A stretch of DNA of 64,000 bases from Amyelois transitella (Eukaryota > Arthropoda > Insecta > Lepidoptera > Pyralidae), in NCBI RefSeq assembly GCF_032362555.1, contig NC_083518.1, forward strand, positions 1,934,501 to 1,998,500, written 5' to 3'. This document shows positions 1 to 12,800 of this stretch, piece after piece. Numbering within the stretch: the first letter of the stretch is position 1; each line of letters starts with the position of its first letter. Below the pieces are notes generated by a model. The model did no database searches, was not told where the DNA came from, and worked only from the letters and a program-made list of their open reading frames with translations. A program made the position numbers and the translations under genes.

Positions 1-164
1 TCTGGCGCGAGAAGTCGGCGCCACGACAGAACGCGTTGCGATACGACGCGACATGCAAAAATATGTCCCTAACCATATTAAATGTACCAAACTGATATGC
101 TTGCTTCTGGCGCGTCACGACACGTAAATATGTTTCCGCCTTTATACGTGTCGCGTACGCTAAG

Positions 165-3100
165 TGACGTAATGTGGTGGTCGGTGGAGGTGGGCGAGGT
201 GATCGGCACGTGCGGGCAGATCGCGCTGGTGCCGGGCAGCATGGCGCTGCTGCGCGGCGGCGCGCGCCGCCAGTGCGCGCTGGCGCTGCGCCACCTCGCG
301 CGCGTGCTGCGCGCCGTCTGCGCGCGCGCGCACATCCGCAGCGTGGTGCAGGTGAGCGCCGTTTGTATGCTGATTTTAACGTTTTGTTAGTTTCATCTCG
401 ATTTTGATTTGTAACGTGTTTACTGGAGAACTATTTGTTGATCTTTGTTGAATTTTATTTTGGTGGAAATTAAAACTACACTTGCGTAGGTAGGTACTTT
501 TAATAACGCATTTGGACTCCATCTTAACTATTTACATCTATTTTTTTTTTGAATTGGTATCATTAAACATTGATTTTACATACAAGCAAATTTCATCCTA
601 ATCGGTTCAGTAGTTTTTGCGTGAAAGAGTAACAAACATCCTGCCATACTCACAAATTTCACCTTTATAATATTAGTAGAATAACATGTGATGTAATCTT
701 ACAATTTTGAAATCTAACTTGATGTTAATATGTATGTGTTTCATTGTTAATATTAGTTTATTTGCTATAATCCAAAAATTTACTGATAGAGAAAGCTATC
801 AGCATTAAATCCACCATTGTGGCTCGGTTAAATATTTAAACAAGTAAACACACGTTCTTGGCGCCACCAGAGCGTGTGCTACATGACGCACGGCGGCTGC
901 GTGGGCGAGGCTCGCAGACAGCTGGAGCGGCGCACGGCCGGCGCCATCGTGCAGTACGCGGTGGTGCAGGCGCTGCCGCGCGGCGCCGCGCTCGAGTGGC
1001 ACGCCTGGGCGCACACCGACAACAACCGGTTCGAGTGTGAGTGTGTACATGTGCCGAAATCTACACGACACAAGATAAAAGATTAAATCTATCAGCCAAA
1101 AACAGCCTAAATCGCACAAGCAAATATTTCACGGATTGGAGCTATATATACAAACTCCGACACAACATCGTTGGAGCCGCGGTTCCCCAGGCATAACACC
1201 TAGCCTGGCGGAAGATCTTCCCTTTGGTGGCGGTCGAGCCGAATTATCGCTCCCGCTACATATATGTATATATATATATATATATATACTGAGAGAGTGT
1301 ACGCTGCATGCCACATTGCGCACCGGCGGGCAGTACGCGGTGCAGGCGCTGCCTCTATTACAGTTACGCTATACAGTTAATTTTATTTTCCAGACGTGGT
1401 CACACTTATAAAGGGTCTTAGCATTACCTAAAAACACGTCTAGATGGTGTAAAATAACCTATGAAAATTTTCTTTTGAAACTTCATTACATATTTATTTT
1501 CAGATGAAGAAACAGGTTGTAACGTGGGCGAGTACAAAGTGGCCATCACTCGGAGGTGGAACTACGAGAACACAGTCGCTGCGTTTGTGTGTTACGTCGC
1601 TACAGGTAAATTCAGGTTTTAAATTTAGGTATTCTAACAAATAACTTCAATCATTTTCTTTTTTTCTATCTAACTCACCCAATACAGGATCCATGGTCAA
1701 ATGGAGTGGTGAGGATGCAACCGGGACTAAAGCCCGGAGGAAGAAGAAGTTAATATTATTGTGTTCATTTTGGTACTATAAAGTTCACTTACTAATTATC
1801 TCATGCAAAGTTATCAAATTTGACTGGAAAAGATTGCATAATGCGGCGAATATGGCAAATCTATTTGTAATAACATATTTTAATTCTAACAAGAGTACCC
1901 GAAACCGCCGAGCTTGCTTGAAGAGAGTTATGAATGTGGATGAAGCGAAGAAAGTATGCAGAGATCGTGGCAATTGGAAAGATGTAGTCTGTTTACCCCG
2001 GGAAAAAGGCGTGATTTTATGTATATATGTAATTCAAACAGGTTCTTCACCATCAACGTGTCAGCTATCGTTTCCAAGCGAGGAAGCTTGCCTGTCTCAC
2101 CGTCGGCTCGCCGCGGCCATGTCGCAATCGGACGTGGAACAAGTGTTGGAGTACGCGCTCAACAAGTTGCGCAACAAGCCGCCCGGCAACTGTGAGGAGA
2201 CCGCGCTCAAGATGAGGATATTCTATCAGGTCGGTGGTGTTCTCTCACTCTTCATAGCGTATCCTCGAGCGAAAAGAAACAGACTGTCCCATTGTGCCAT
2301 GGTAGGACCAGTGTTTGGATAGTAGGATGGTAGTATGATTTTTGTAGGACACTTACGTAATTGTCAATATCTTCTGGGTTCTTCCTTCGGCAGATCAAAA
2401 ATGGGTCATCAGCATTGCCATTCAAATTGGCAATGCTGCTAGCCTTCTGGGCACACTCCCGCATGTTGATGCTATGCCGGGACTGTACAATTTGTAAATT
2501 AAATTTTAGTTTTTAATCATCTTTTTTGTCTTTCTTTTTTATAAATAGTTTTAGTTTTGAGTTCATTTTAATTTGTATTAGTTAAACCTTAATAAATTTA
2601 CTGTCATCCTAATTTATGTATGTTTATGTATTAATAATGTACATATTTTGTGTATCTTGTATGTACTCTCTGTCAAGAAAGTATCGGGAATGGATTATTT
2701 ATTTATGGTTCCAAATTCAAATTTTTGTTTTTTTTTGTTGTTGTTAGATTGGCACAACTGTTTTCCATTTTGGCGCGGAGTTTGAGTTGCATCTGTTGTT
2801 TACATTAAATACAGTGCTATTTTTAGTTATATCATATCTAGTGTGTATTGCTAATTTCATAATGGATAAAAACATCGAACAAAGAGTTTGTCTTAAATTT
2901 TGCATTGCCAATGGAATATCGTGTTCGGAGTCACTGAAAATGTTACAGAAGGCTTACGGTGAATCGACTTTATCAAAAACTCGTGCTTATGAGTGGTACA
3001 AAGCGTTCAAAAGCGGTCGAGATGTGATGGAAGATTTGCCTCGCTCTGGTAGGCCATCAACGTCTGCAACTGAAGTTAACATCGCAAAAGTGAAGGAAAT

Positions 3101-4462
3101 AGTGACTGAAAATCCTCATTCAACTTTGAGAGAGATAGCCACCGAACTTTCTGTATCTCACGAGTCGATCCGTACCATTTTAACTAATAATTTGGGTATG
3201 AAACATGTTGCCGCTCGGCTAGTCCCAAAAAACTCAATCGCATGAGAGTCGCTGAGGACATGCTAGAACGAGTCAATTCCGACCCAACATTCATGAAACG
3301 CATTGTTACTGGTGACGAGACGTGGGTTTACGAGTTTGACATGCAAACTAGTCAACAAGCTTCGGAGTGGCGCCTTCCAACTGAACCGAAACCGAAAAAA
3401 CCACGCCAAAGTCGTTCAAAAGTCAAAGTCATGTTGACTGTTTTCTTTGACTATCGCGGTGTTGTGCACTCGGAATTCTTGCCGGAAGGTCAAACGGTAA
3501 ATAAGGAATATTATTTGAGTGTTATGCGGCGTTTAAGAGAGCAAATCCGACGAAAAAGGCCAGATTTGTGGAAAGAAAATTCTTGGATTTTGCACCATGA
3601 TAATGCACCTTCGCACAAGGCCATCATTGTGAACGAATTTTTAACCAAACACTCAACAAATACCATCGAGCAACCACCATATTCACCAGATATGGCTCCA
3701 GCCGACTTTTTTCTTTTTCCTAAACTCAAATTACCACTTCGTGGCACCCGTTTTCAATCGGTAGAAGACATAAAAGAGAATTCGCGGCGAGAACTGACCT
3801 CAATTCCGGAAACAGCGTTTAAAAAATGTTTTGATGATTGGATTATTCGTTGGCGTAAGTGTATCGTTTCTAAAGGAGCATATTTTGAAGGTGATAAAAT
3901 AAATTTGGATGAATAACAAACAGTTTGTGTATTATTGATCTTTTCCTGCTTCTTTCTTGACAGAGTAGTATTTATGCATTTTTTTTGTTTATGCACCTAT
4001 GAATTTTGCAGTATGTATACTAAAATAAATATATATAATAGGACAATTTTTTTGTGCAATAAAGTTTTAAATAAATAAATATCTGAAGCAAGTTTCCGAC
4101 TGAAAAATTACTTTCCGTACATACTATTGGTATATTTTGTAAAATATAAAATAAAAAAATATATACCTATATTTTCTAGAATCGTTAATAGTTTCAAATT
4201 TAATCAGTAGAAAAACACCATTACTCCGAAGAACTTTCAACTGTAATTAATATCTCGAGGAGACAATGAAATTTGATACTAGAAAACGTTCATCGTTGCC
4301 CACCAGGTGTGGAGTTCCCCCAGTGCCGCCACTCTGGTCTCGGCGCTGGAGAACGTCCGAGCGAGACTGAACGTCCGCGCGGCCGCCACGTGCGTGCCCG
4401 TGCTCGCGCTACACAACGCCTTCACTTTCCTGTCCATTAGCGGGTTGAGACTGGACGAATGA
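165..4462 (+). CDS. DPH6: Diphthine--ammonia ligase (DPH6-like), 3' part: RidA-like domains
   Basis: Five exons join in phase: about 165-351, 871-1036, 1504-1605, 2042-2229 and 4307-4462 (stop 4460-4462), giving about 265 residues. The first acceptor (163-164) is the least certain. The first exon reads like a YjgF/RidA-type domain (GTCGQIALVPGSM, then a QCALALRHLARVLRAV helix). Later exons carry GEYKVAITRRWNYENTVAAF and a C-terminus LALHNAFTFLSISGLRLDE. In the family, long fungal and insect DPH6 proteins have an N-terminal ATP-pyrophosphatase domain followed by two RidA-like domains; they amidate diphthine on elongation factor 2 to finish diphthamide, using ATP and ammonium in the cytosol. 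The N-terminal catalytic domain must lie off the left edge, so this is a partial gene. The identification rests on RidA-like pattern and domain order. A stand-alone RidA-domain protein is less likely because upstream phase 2 implies more exons. Confidence 0.72.
594..672. repeat. Fragment of dispersed repeat (CGGTTCAGTAGTTTTTGCG type)
   Basis: The core CGGTTCAGTAGTTTTTGCG followed by TGAAAGAG and a TATAATATTAGTAG tail recurs at 63525-63620. It is a 3' tail of a non-autonomous element type widespread in lepidopteran genomes. It lies in a DPH6 intron. Confidence 0.7.
1128..1262 (+). repeat. Dispersed repeat, second copy inverted at 22230-22375
   Basis: A block containing GGTTCCCCAGGCATAACACC, then GCCTGGCGGAAG and GGCGGTCGAGCC, matches the reverse complement of 22230-22375 along about 130 bases. 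It is followed by a TA microsatellite (about 1261-1288). No coding potential is seen. Confidence 0.75.
1308..1360 (+). other. Decayed partial copy of the preceding DPH6 exon
   Basis: The stretch GCAGTACGCGGTG-CAGGCGCTGCC, with a GCGCACCGGC lead, repeats part of exon 871-1036 (the AIVQYAVVQALP segment, about 927-980), with small deletions. It sits in the next intron, is too short to be an exon and has no flanking splice sites of quality. Confidence 0.5.
1683..1752 (+). repeat. 3' fragment of a tRNA-type SINE (B-box family)
   Basis: GGATCCATGGTC, then GCAACCGGGACTAAAGCC and a GGAGGAAGAAG tail, match the 3' end of the longer copy on the minus strand at 38560-38905. Confidence 0.6.
1888..2035 (+). 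repeat. Copy of short repeat ending in CCGGGAA(A)GAGGCGTGATTTTATGTAT
   Basis: The unit CCGAAACCGCCGAGCTTGC ... GAGAGTTATGAATGTGGATG ... GCAGAGATCGTGGCAA recurs at 14450-14572, 19553-19697, 37722-37850 and 43366-43503. This copy ends directly against the acceptor of the DPH6 exon that begins at 2042, so the branch and pyrimidine region of that acceptor may be repeat-derived. Confidence 0.75.
2666..3967 (+). mobile_element. Mariner-family DNA transposon
   Basis: About 1.3 kb, the usual mariner size, lying in the last visible DPH6 intron. The ends carry inverted repeats sharing CTCTGTCAAGAAAG (2668-2681, complement at 3952-3965) with TA at both borders. It contains one transposase gene with D,D34D catalytic spacing. 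It sits in the same orientation as the host gene. Confidence 0.9.
2862..3916 (+). pseudogene. Mariner transposase, broken by one frameshift
   Basis: Reading starts at MDKNIEQRVCLKF (ATG 2862). The N-terminal half has two helix-turn-helix regions (SKTRAYEWYKAFKSGR, then TLREIATELSVSHESIRTIL). The C-terminal half carries the three catalytic aspartates in VTGDETWVYEFD, LHHDNAPSH and MAPADFFLF, with 34 residues between the second and third: the D,D34D signature of mariner. The reading frame breaks near 3227-3232, in a run of six A after GTCCC; one fewer A than expected moves the frame, and the first half then stops at 3243-3245 while the second half runs open to 3916. No other stop is seen, so the inactivation looks recent, or it could be a sequencing error in a homopolymer. 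As read, no active enzyme is encoded. Confidence 0.9.
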
Positions 4463-4539
4463 ACTGAACAGGTGAGCGGGTGCTGAACAAAACTGTTTGA
4501 AAGTTCTTGATGAGACTATTTGAACAAGTCTATCACAGC

Positions 4540-4652
4540 CCCGGAGCATGGCACGCGCGACGCCGTTCTTATCGCGCGACAAATCTCTGTTTCGCTTTTG
4601 TTTTTTTTTAAACAAGATAGCGATAGGTTTTCGCGCGATAAAAGGCGTCGCA
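4540..4652 (+). repeat. Small GC-ended MITE-like element, copy 1
   Basis: CATGGCACGCG near the left end and GGCGTCGCACC near the right end flank a TTTCGC/CGATAG core. The same parts occur in reverse orientation at 32614-32740. Confidence 0.5.
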
Positions 4653-4662
4653 CCTATGAAGA

Positions 4663-6805
4663 AGCAAAACATGTTTTTGTGCCACACACAATCAAATCTT
4701 AAGTCTTATAAAAACCTGTGTAGTTATACTTTTTGGTATTGTGGTATATTTTGCCCGAGGCTTCGCTCCCGTGGCATTCCAGGGTCTATGCTTCCAGGAT
4801 ACAATCTACATATACCATCAAAAAATCTATGTATAAAATTGAATCAAAATATACTAAAGAGATTTTTACTACAACATCTTGTTATTCTATAAAAGAACCA
4901 TACGCGTATGAGCAATACAGCGGATTTATATGGATTTTTTTTGTTTCAGGTTTTCTCCTCAACAAATAAGAATTCAGATGCTTTATTGCCGGTTTATAAA
5001 ATATATTTGCTGAATATTTTCAGTGTTTATGAAAATTTTGTTATTACGCTACCGAGTTTACCGTACTGTAAGTCAAATTATATAAATTATTTTTTATTGC
5101 ACATTTTTGTTTTATTTACACATGAAAACCTCAAAAATGAAAGCCATTAATTCAAATTAAATTTATTTATTTTTTTTTACAAAATTGACCGAACAGTGCG
5201 AGATTTCTAGAACGTTTACACTTGCATTAAGTAGACATAAAGTTATCATTATTCCTCTTACATGTAAGTCTTAATTTCACCTGTGTCAAAGCAATGCGAA
5301 CTCCGGCCGCGGGAAGCCGCGCCGGTTGTGTACATCGTAAAAAAGTTATAACATGATTTGATGGATTATACTTCTGCGGACATAAATTTTATCTTAAATT
5401 GTCTCTAAGTAAATTATGATTAATATAACCAAAGCACAATTATAAACTAAAACACGATAGATACATTACAAGTATTCGATGACGTCGCTCCGAATACAGT
5501 GGTCATAGTATTTGTTTATATATTACATACGGGGTCATTGCACTGTGGAGCCGAAAGCGGTTACCGTAAGTACAGCGGGCTCTGCGAACCACACTCCCAA
5601 CTTCGCTATATTTAATCTATCTCGTAACACAGTTGAATAAATAAATAATTTTTCATCATGAAATAAACATAATTATACTCTGAGTTAAATAATTTATTTG
5701 ATCTTTCTATAATAAATCTATAATCATTGGGATCGGCATACATTTTCCAGAACGGCTGTGAGATATTAACATAAAAGGAAGCCTTTGTGTTTTGTACTTT
5801 GAAATTAAGTAAGAGACGATCACTTGACAGAGCTGCTGAAATTCATTCATACAAATTAAACTAAATAAATCCTTAACATAAACTACGGTGTAATTAATAA
5901 ATCAACATTGTATAAATCGCATGATTAAAGAGAAGTTTGCAAATAACAAATTCATAAGCAAATTCATACGCGTTCGGGCGTCACATGTCATTGAGTTGAG
6001 CGAAAATATTATCTTTTTATATTAAACAGAACGACAGATTGTATACTGGTGTATCCATATGAAGTACAACTAAAATAAATACCTTATAAAGCAAAGTTAA
6101 CAATAGTCTTATCTAGAACAAAAAGAAAATGCGCACTGTCGCGAGAGCAACCGATTGGACACAACAGTGACGATACAGAATTTGAGAAATAAGAACGAAA
6201 TGCATACAAAGGCAGAATTTTAATATACACATTTATTCCAGCTCTAGGCATCGACGGTACATTGTAATAATAATAATAATCGAGTTAAACTTAAAACAAT
6301 AAAACTTTATACTTATTTAACAGCGATTTCACTCACAGAGTTAACCTGTCCGGTCCCGAGCGAGGGCACACACATCGCACGACCGTCCGAGAAACTTACG
6401 AACAAAACTATTAATATTAAAAACAGTACGAATTGCCCAGCTACCCATATAGTGAAGTTAGTTATAGTTACTGTACAGTATACACGTTAGTTCAGCGACC
6501 TACCGCCAACCACTGGTGGAATCCGATCCGCGGGTACCGCCCCCGCTAGAAGCATACAATATACACATTCCGCCGTCACGTTACATCTCGATGGAAACCG
6601 AAAAGCACTACGGAAAATAAGACAATATACAGCTAGTATCTCTTCACTATCCGATAACTTACGTAGCCTACCGGTTAATCGTTATATTAATCAGATTTAT
6701 GCAACAGTTTTTACCTTACAACCGTATTACCGAAGCGAATAAGAGTTACAATATGCTAATAACAGCTATATATAATACACAACGGGTCAGTTCAATATGT
6801 ACAGT
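4663..6805. other. AT-rich spacer between DPH6 and SAYP 3' ends
   Basis: No supported gene. The two genes converge here, so part must be 3' untranslated sequence of each. Short open frames (4733-5150) show no family features. I see no dispersed repeat that recurs in this window. Confidence 0.6.
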
Positions 6806-9800
6806 TCAGCCGTCGTAGTCGAGGCTGATGGAGGCGACGGCGGCGTCGGTCTCCCGGGAGTCGGTCTCCGCGGAGCCGTCGTCGGAGGGCTCCGGCTCGC
6901 CGTCGGGCGCGTCCGCCGCCTTGGCCCGCAGCCGGCTCTGCAGGTACTGGCGGTGCGCGTACTTGTTGAAGCGGCGCTTGGCCATGAACAGCGTGGCGAT
7001 GGTGCGCGGCGCCAGGCGCACGGCGGCGGCGCGCGACGTGATGCCGCCGCGCCGGCACTCCGCGCACGTGTAGTCCAGCACGCTCAGCGCCGGCACCGTC
7101 TGCCTAACACACTCTGCGGAATACGCGCTCCGATTAGGCGGGCGGCCGATGTGGCGGAAAGCGCAGACGTATGGAATTGTTAATGATCGGCGGTACATGG
7201 GATAAGTAAAGCTAGAGCCACTTATTTTGTTTAGAGCAAGGTCAAACTATACACGTTTTTTTTTTTGATCGAAATTTACTTTATTCACTATGGCTGTTGT
7301 CATAATTAATATTATGCAAGAGAGCAATATACCGATGTATCACAAGGTCTGCGTCTGCGCTTTATTAGTGCGTTTTATATTAATTATTATTATACGAATC
7401 ACAAGAAGAAATATCGACCAACAAATATTTATTTATTTTTTACTAAATCATTGTATAGATTTTAAGGAATTATAAGTCTTTTTGTTCCATACTTCTTCCT
7501 GTGATTGACGTAAATATATATCACCTAATATATACAGGAACTTGATTCTTCAGGGTGGCAGTGCTTATGAGAATTATTATAAACGAAGAAAGTTGTAACA
7601 TAAATGTGGACGCCCATACAATTTCCTGGCAAAAGAATCAAGTTCGTGTAAAGCAGGCCCTTTAGGGCGAGTCTAGACCTCTGCATGCACACATCATGTG
7701 TGTGTATTTGTCGCGTCTCCGTTTGCTATTCACAAACGAAGGTGTTAAAAATAACATATATAAGGCTCCAAAATGCTCGCAAACCACACGGCGTTATTTT
7801 GCACAAGTCTAGATCCGCCTTAAGGCCGCCTGCGGGATGAAAAGGTATCAGAAGCTATCGTAGGCGGTATTTTTATAATCATGCGCCCAAGATGAACTTC
7901 TGTAGTACCCTTTCTACATAGTCTGAGATCACGTTGCCAACGACATACCAAAATTGTTTGCGGTGACTTTATGCCTCAGTTTTGGTATCATCTAGCAAAC
8001 GCTTTTCCTTAATTCCTTTAAAGGCGGCAGTGGTATACACTAAGTGGGAACATTATCGTTATATTTAGGCGCTAAGCTCAATTCTACCGCCTTAAAAAGG
8101 TTTAAGACTCTCCTGTACACTCTAAAGTTTCCATACAAACGTAACTTTCACTTCCATTTTAAAGTTATTAATAAAATCGCCAAACTTACAATTGGTGTCG
8201 AACAACAACTTACAAGAAACTACATTTTATATCACAGCGAAAAGATTATTTGAGTGTAAAGGTTGAGTCTAAATTCATGCAACTCATAATTCGCTCATGC
8301 GTTCTAATAACACTCTTCTACGTTATCAAGTCCACCTTCTCCCACATTTCTGTAACATTTACCCATTCTTACCGGCTGACTGACCTACACAAATACACAC
8401 AAATATTTTCTCTTCATTTTATTGTTTTTTTTTTTTTTTAATGTCATATATTTGTTTTCTAACTCGTGTATTCACATCATGCGTCTCGTAAACAGTTCTA
8501 ACACACATCTAACAAACAAGCTTCCTATTGTTTTGAGCTATCATTTCGATATATTTGGACCAAGCTTATCCTTACAGAGATTGCAACGTGACCAAAAATT
8601 TAAGACAAGAAATATGACCTCCTACTAACATTTTCAATAAAGAACACTTCCTGTCTATGACAACTTCAAATGCGTACAGTTAATTCGAAATAGGCTATCT
8701 CTTTCGCTCTTATTTCATAGTTATATTTATTTCCTGCTGTCATTCGTTTGATATGGATAAAATGTGTGGGGGATTGAAAATAAAACAGTGCTGGATATGA
8801 AAAAGAACTTCCTATTAAAATCTAAGCCCATTTTCAGTTTCTTGTCGTTACTAGAGCGAGGGAGATAGAACTGATCAACTCTTATAATTTTCCTTTTAAT
8901 TCTTACCCATTCTAGAATATGGTTTTTTTTTTGATCCAGTGATTAGACTAAAGATTTCCATAAATGCGAGACCTTTTTAAACCTATAATTGTGCTCGATT
9001 TAACGCTTATGATTCAATGGCACATAAAACCTTTCCATATGGACGTACGCCATAACGGATCATGTTTATACGCTCTTGACTGTACAATTAATTACATTGG
9101 GTCACATTTCCAGTTCAAACCTTTTTGTCCGCGGCTCAAACTCAAAAGAACAAAGCTCATTACGACGCGTGATGTAGGCAAGCACGCAAAGAGAACGCAA
9201 GCAGAGCATTTACCAATAAAATAATACAAATAATTCAAATACTATGATAAATGAGTAATGTAACAAGCGCGGAATGGGAGCCAGCGAAGCGCAAAATGCT
9301 GAAACACAAGGGGGAAACTATAATAAGAGCATGCTGAATGTATTTTCAAGGGACTACAAGCATTGAAAGAGGAATGTATGTTATGGATGTAGAATGGTCT
9401 TATTGTTGTAACAGTCTGCAAATTTTGTAATTGTTTATTTGGAATGGGACATTTCACGATATCTACTATTAATCAAACAATTTTGAAGCTCTTTGACCCA
9501 AAAGTTTTTTTTAACGTTTTCTACTCCTTAACACTTACAATTTATTTCATGCAAAAAGTTACCTTTCATTATGCTTTAAAATTTTTTATTGACGGAAAAT
9601 ACCTTATTACATTAAACCCACTGACAGAACTTCCCATAGCAAAACTATCGACAAAACATCCCCCAAAAAGTCGCATCCCACCTCCGATACTCCCACAATT
9701 TTCAAACCACTCTACATCCATACAACAGGCTATTTTGCGTTGTACTCGTTCCGTGACGTACCTTGATGTAGTTGCCTATCGCACAGCTTACAAATGACGA

Positions 9801-12800
9801 GCTGCAAATTCCCCTTGGGCCCGATGAAGGAGCGTTCACACAGTGGGCAGTAGCGACCGATGCGATACGCCCTACACACACATAGCGCACGCGCAAAAAC
9901 CCGGAACATAGAAACACGCCATTAGTATTTGATGCCGAGTGATACCACTTGTATTCTGAGCGGCGGTGTTTTTATGTGCTTCGTGTTAGTTGGGAGTTGA
10001 GAAGAGTGTCGGATGAAGGCATTTTAACTGACTATAATGTATTTTGTAAGAATATAAATAAGCTTTAATAATTTGAAGGCTATTATATGAAATTTGTAAT
10101 TTAATTTGAATTAACAGGACATGGAACGAATAAAGTTATTCAAAAGATATTGTACTTTTTTCACTGTCACGCTTCAACTCGATGTTATTAAATATTATGA
10201 AGCTTCTAAAATAGTATTTAAAATGCCTTCGTGAAAGTAAGTTAAAGAAATAAATATAAATAGAAGTATAACTGTAAAATGGAATATTATTCAAAAGGGC
10301 CATGAAAAAGATAATCTTAATAACCTCATGGCATAAATCAAGTTGATTATTTGAATTACTCATTAGTGGAACCATTTTTTAATTAAGCTCCTCAAACAAT
10401 TTAGTGTAAAAATATATAAAATTTGAATATGAACTACTCCATAATTTTAGAGCACTTACAGAAAGATAAATAAATAATGGAAATCCGAGTGTATTACCAT
10501 AATATTTTTAAATCTATTGTGTATACTCATTAATACTGTTAAGAAGTCATAGATTAAACAAAAAAAAAGTAAACAGAAAGTACCATAAAGACCGTTCCAC
10601 AGTTTGTGTATCGTACACCGCGCTAGAATACAAGTGGTAATGGTGACATGACAGTTAGCGCCTCAATGCCGCCGGTACACGCCCAGTGTTAGTCGAGACA
10701 AGATGAGGTGAACGTTAGTCTGTTACAGGGGACACCGATCTCTCGAGGCAAAGTTTCAAAAAAAGCAAAGAGTAAAAAGTATTACGAATCTAACTATAAA
10801 TTGAAAGATGTTGAACAGTAAAGTTGTTATTATAGGTGGGAGTTAAATGAGTCTTCGCTTTGGGGGAAGTCGTTTGAAAGAGTATGTCTCCAAAAGAAAA
10901 CAGAAGAGCACAGACTCATTATACTATCTGTCACCTTCGCTCCGATTTTATTGACATACCTCTCCAACGTCTATGATTCACACAGCGATGACAAATTTAA
11001 ATGTTCACACCTATATGTAAATTTGCCAATATGTTTTTGAAATGCTAGTAATTTTGAGAGTTTTAGTGTCCCACAACCAAAGGTGTAACGTAAAGTCACT
11101 ATAGACTTTGCTGTTCTGTGAGTGAAGATTGTTTGCTCAAATGTGTTACTTTATCTGTGCAAAATTTGACTGTTTTAAAATATAAATACACAAGTAAGTA
11201 AGAAAATGCTACTTGTATCTCAAATAACTTTGCCAATATATTTTTTAAACCCAGTTAGCATATGAGCAAACATCCATCACAAAGACATAGTAATAAAACT
11301 TATGATTACTGATCAGCATGCAACTTATTATAAGGGGGGATGGTGCTGAGTAAGAACGCTGCGTTGGGGCATAGAGAAACATTATGCGGGGCCAAAATGC
11401 TACGTTACCAGAGACAAAGCGGATGTCGTAGTGACACATAGAATGAACCACATCGTGTTAGTCCACATCAAACACGCAATGAAACGATGATGACGTCAAA
11501 ACAACTACCAAGACCAATTAAAACAAAAATAATGACACATAAATCATTGAATAGACTGTCAATGTATGTACTTCATTTGCGTCCACAATAATCCTCCTTG
11601 TATTTTTAATGCGTTCACGTATTCACGTAGCCCCTCTTGGATTTACTTGAAAATAATATTTTTTTCTCTGATTATTTATATATTTATTTATATCAAACAT
11701 TTTGACAAATTCGATTCTTCACTATGGTCGAGTGCCGTAGTTTTTTATTAACTGTTAATGATTAGACACATACCATTTACCTTTGCAGTGAAGAACCAAA
11801 TGGGAGGTAACATTTACATTCTGAGATCGGGGAAAACAAGGTATTTTGAATCCTCAGCTTACTATTACTATGCTAGATATCATATGCACAAACTATTTTG
11901 TAATTTTTAATCAATACTATTCTAAAGAGGCTATATATAAAGTCCAAAAAAATAAATTTTTCTCCAATAGTAAAACAAAATAATTTGTAAATGTTTGTAG
12001 TGTGAGAGAGAAATATTTAGACCATACATTAGGTATGTTCTACATTGCAAATTACATACACACACATCCGTGTCTTGTGTTTTCCGGCGGAAAAAAATAG
12101 AAATACCCCTACCCCATTTCTTTACATGGACGGCATTGGAGGAGATTCGCGCTTGAAACAAATAGCGCATCAAATCTCGTCGAGTAAGAAATCTTAAAAA
12201 GTATAGCATACATAGATTGTAACAATATGTAATATCTTTAACTTTTAGTTCTTTTCAAAACTGAATAGGTTTATATTTTACCTATATTACAAAATATTAT
12301 CAATTGTTTGGGATTGCAATACTTTCGCCTCACACTACTTAGGGAATACTAAGTCTAAGACAAATATTTCTATGCGGCTTGATTATATATTTTTATGTAA
12401 GTGATGATATTACTCAAAAATTAATTGATTGATTTTGACGAAATTTGGCTTAGAGATAAAATAGACTTTCAGGAGTAACAAAAGCTTTTTTTAGAAAGCA
12501 CCACGTAAAATAAAATTGTTATTAAATTCAAGCCCCATTGAAATAGAATATTTACATCCTTGGTTTTGTAAGGGAAATAATAATAAAATATTCAATAATA
12601 TAAACACTAGGTTTAATTTACAAAATGCGTAACCGTAAGAAAATGTAAAGTTATATTACAGATAATTATTTGTGTAACATGATCTAGAAAGTATTTGTAT
12701 TTATTTTCCCAGCCATTTGTGTCAATCTACCTCATAGCAGAAACTATGACAATGCTATTCATTTCACGATACATATCTTATATTAATTTCCTTACAGAAC

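Noticed and set aside
1693-2322. A 209-codon plus-strand frame taken as one gene
   Set aside because: It runs through a SINE fragment, a dispersed repeat and then one genuine DPH6 exon (2042-2229). The frame continuity is accidental.
8044-9797. Series of 60-117 codon plus-strand frames in SAYP intron 14
   Set aside because: AT-rich random frames without domain, signal or phase-compatible splice partners.
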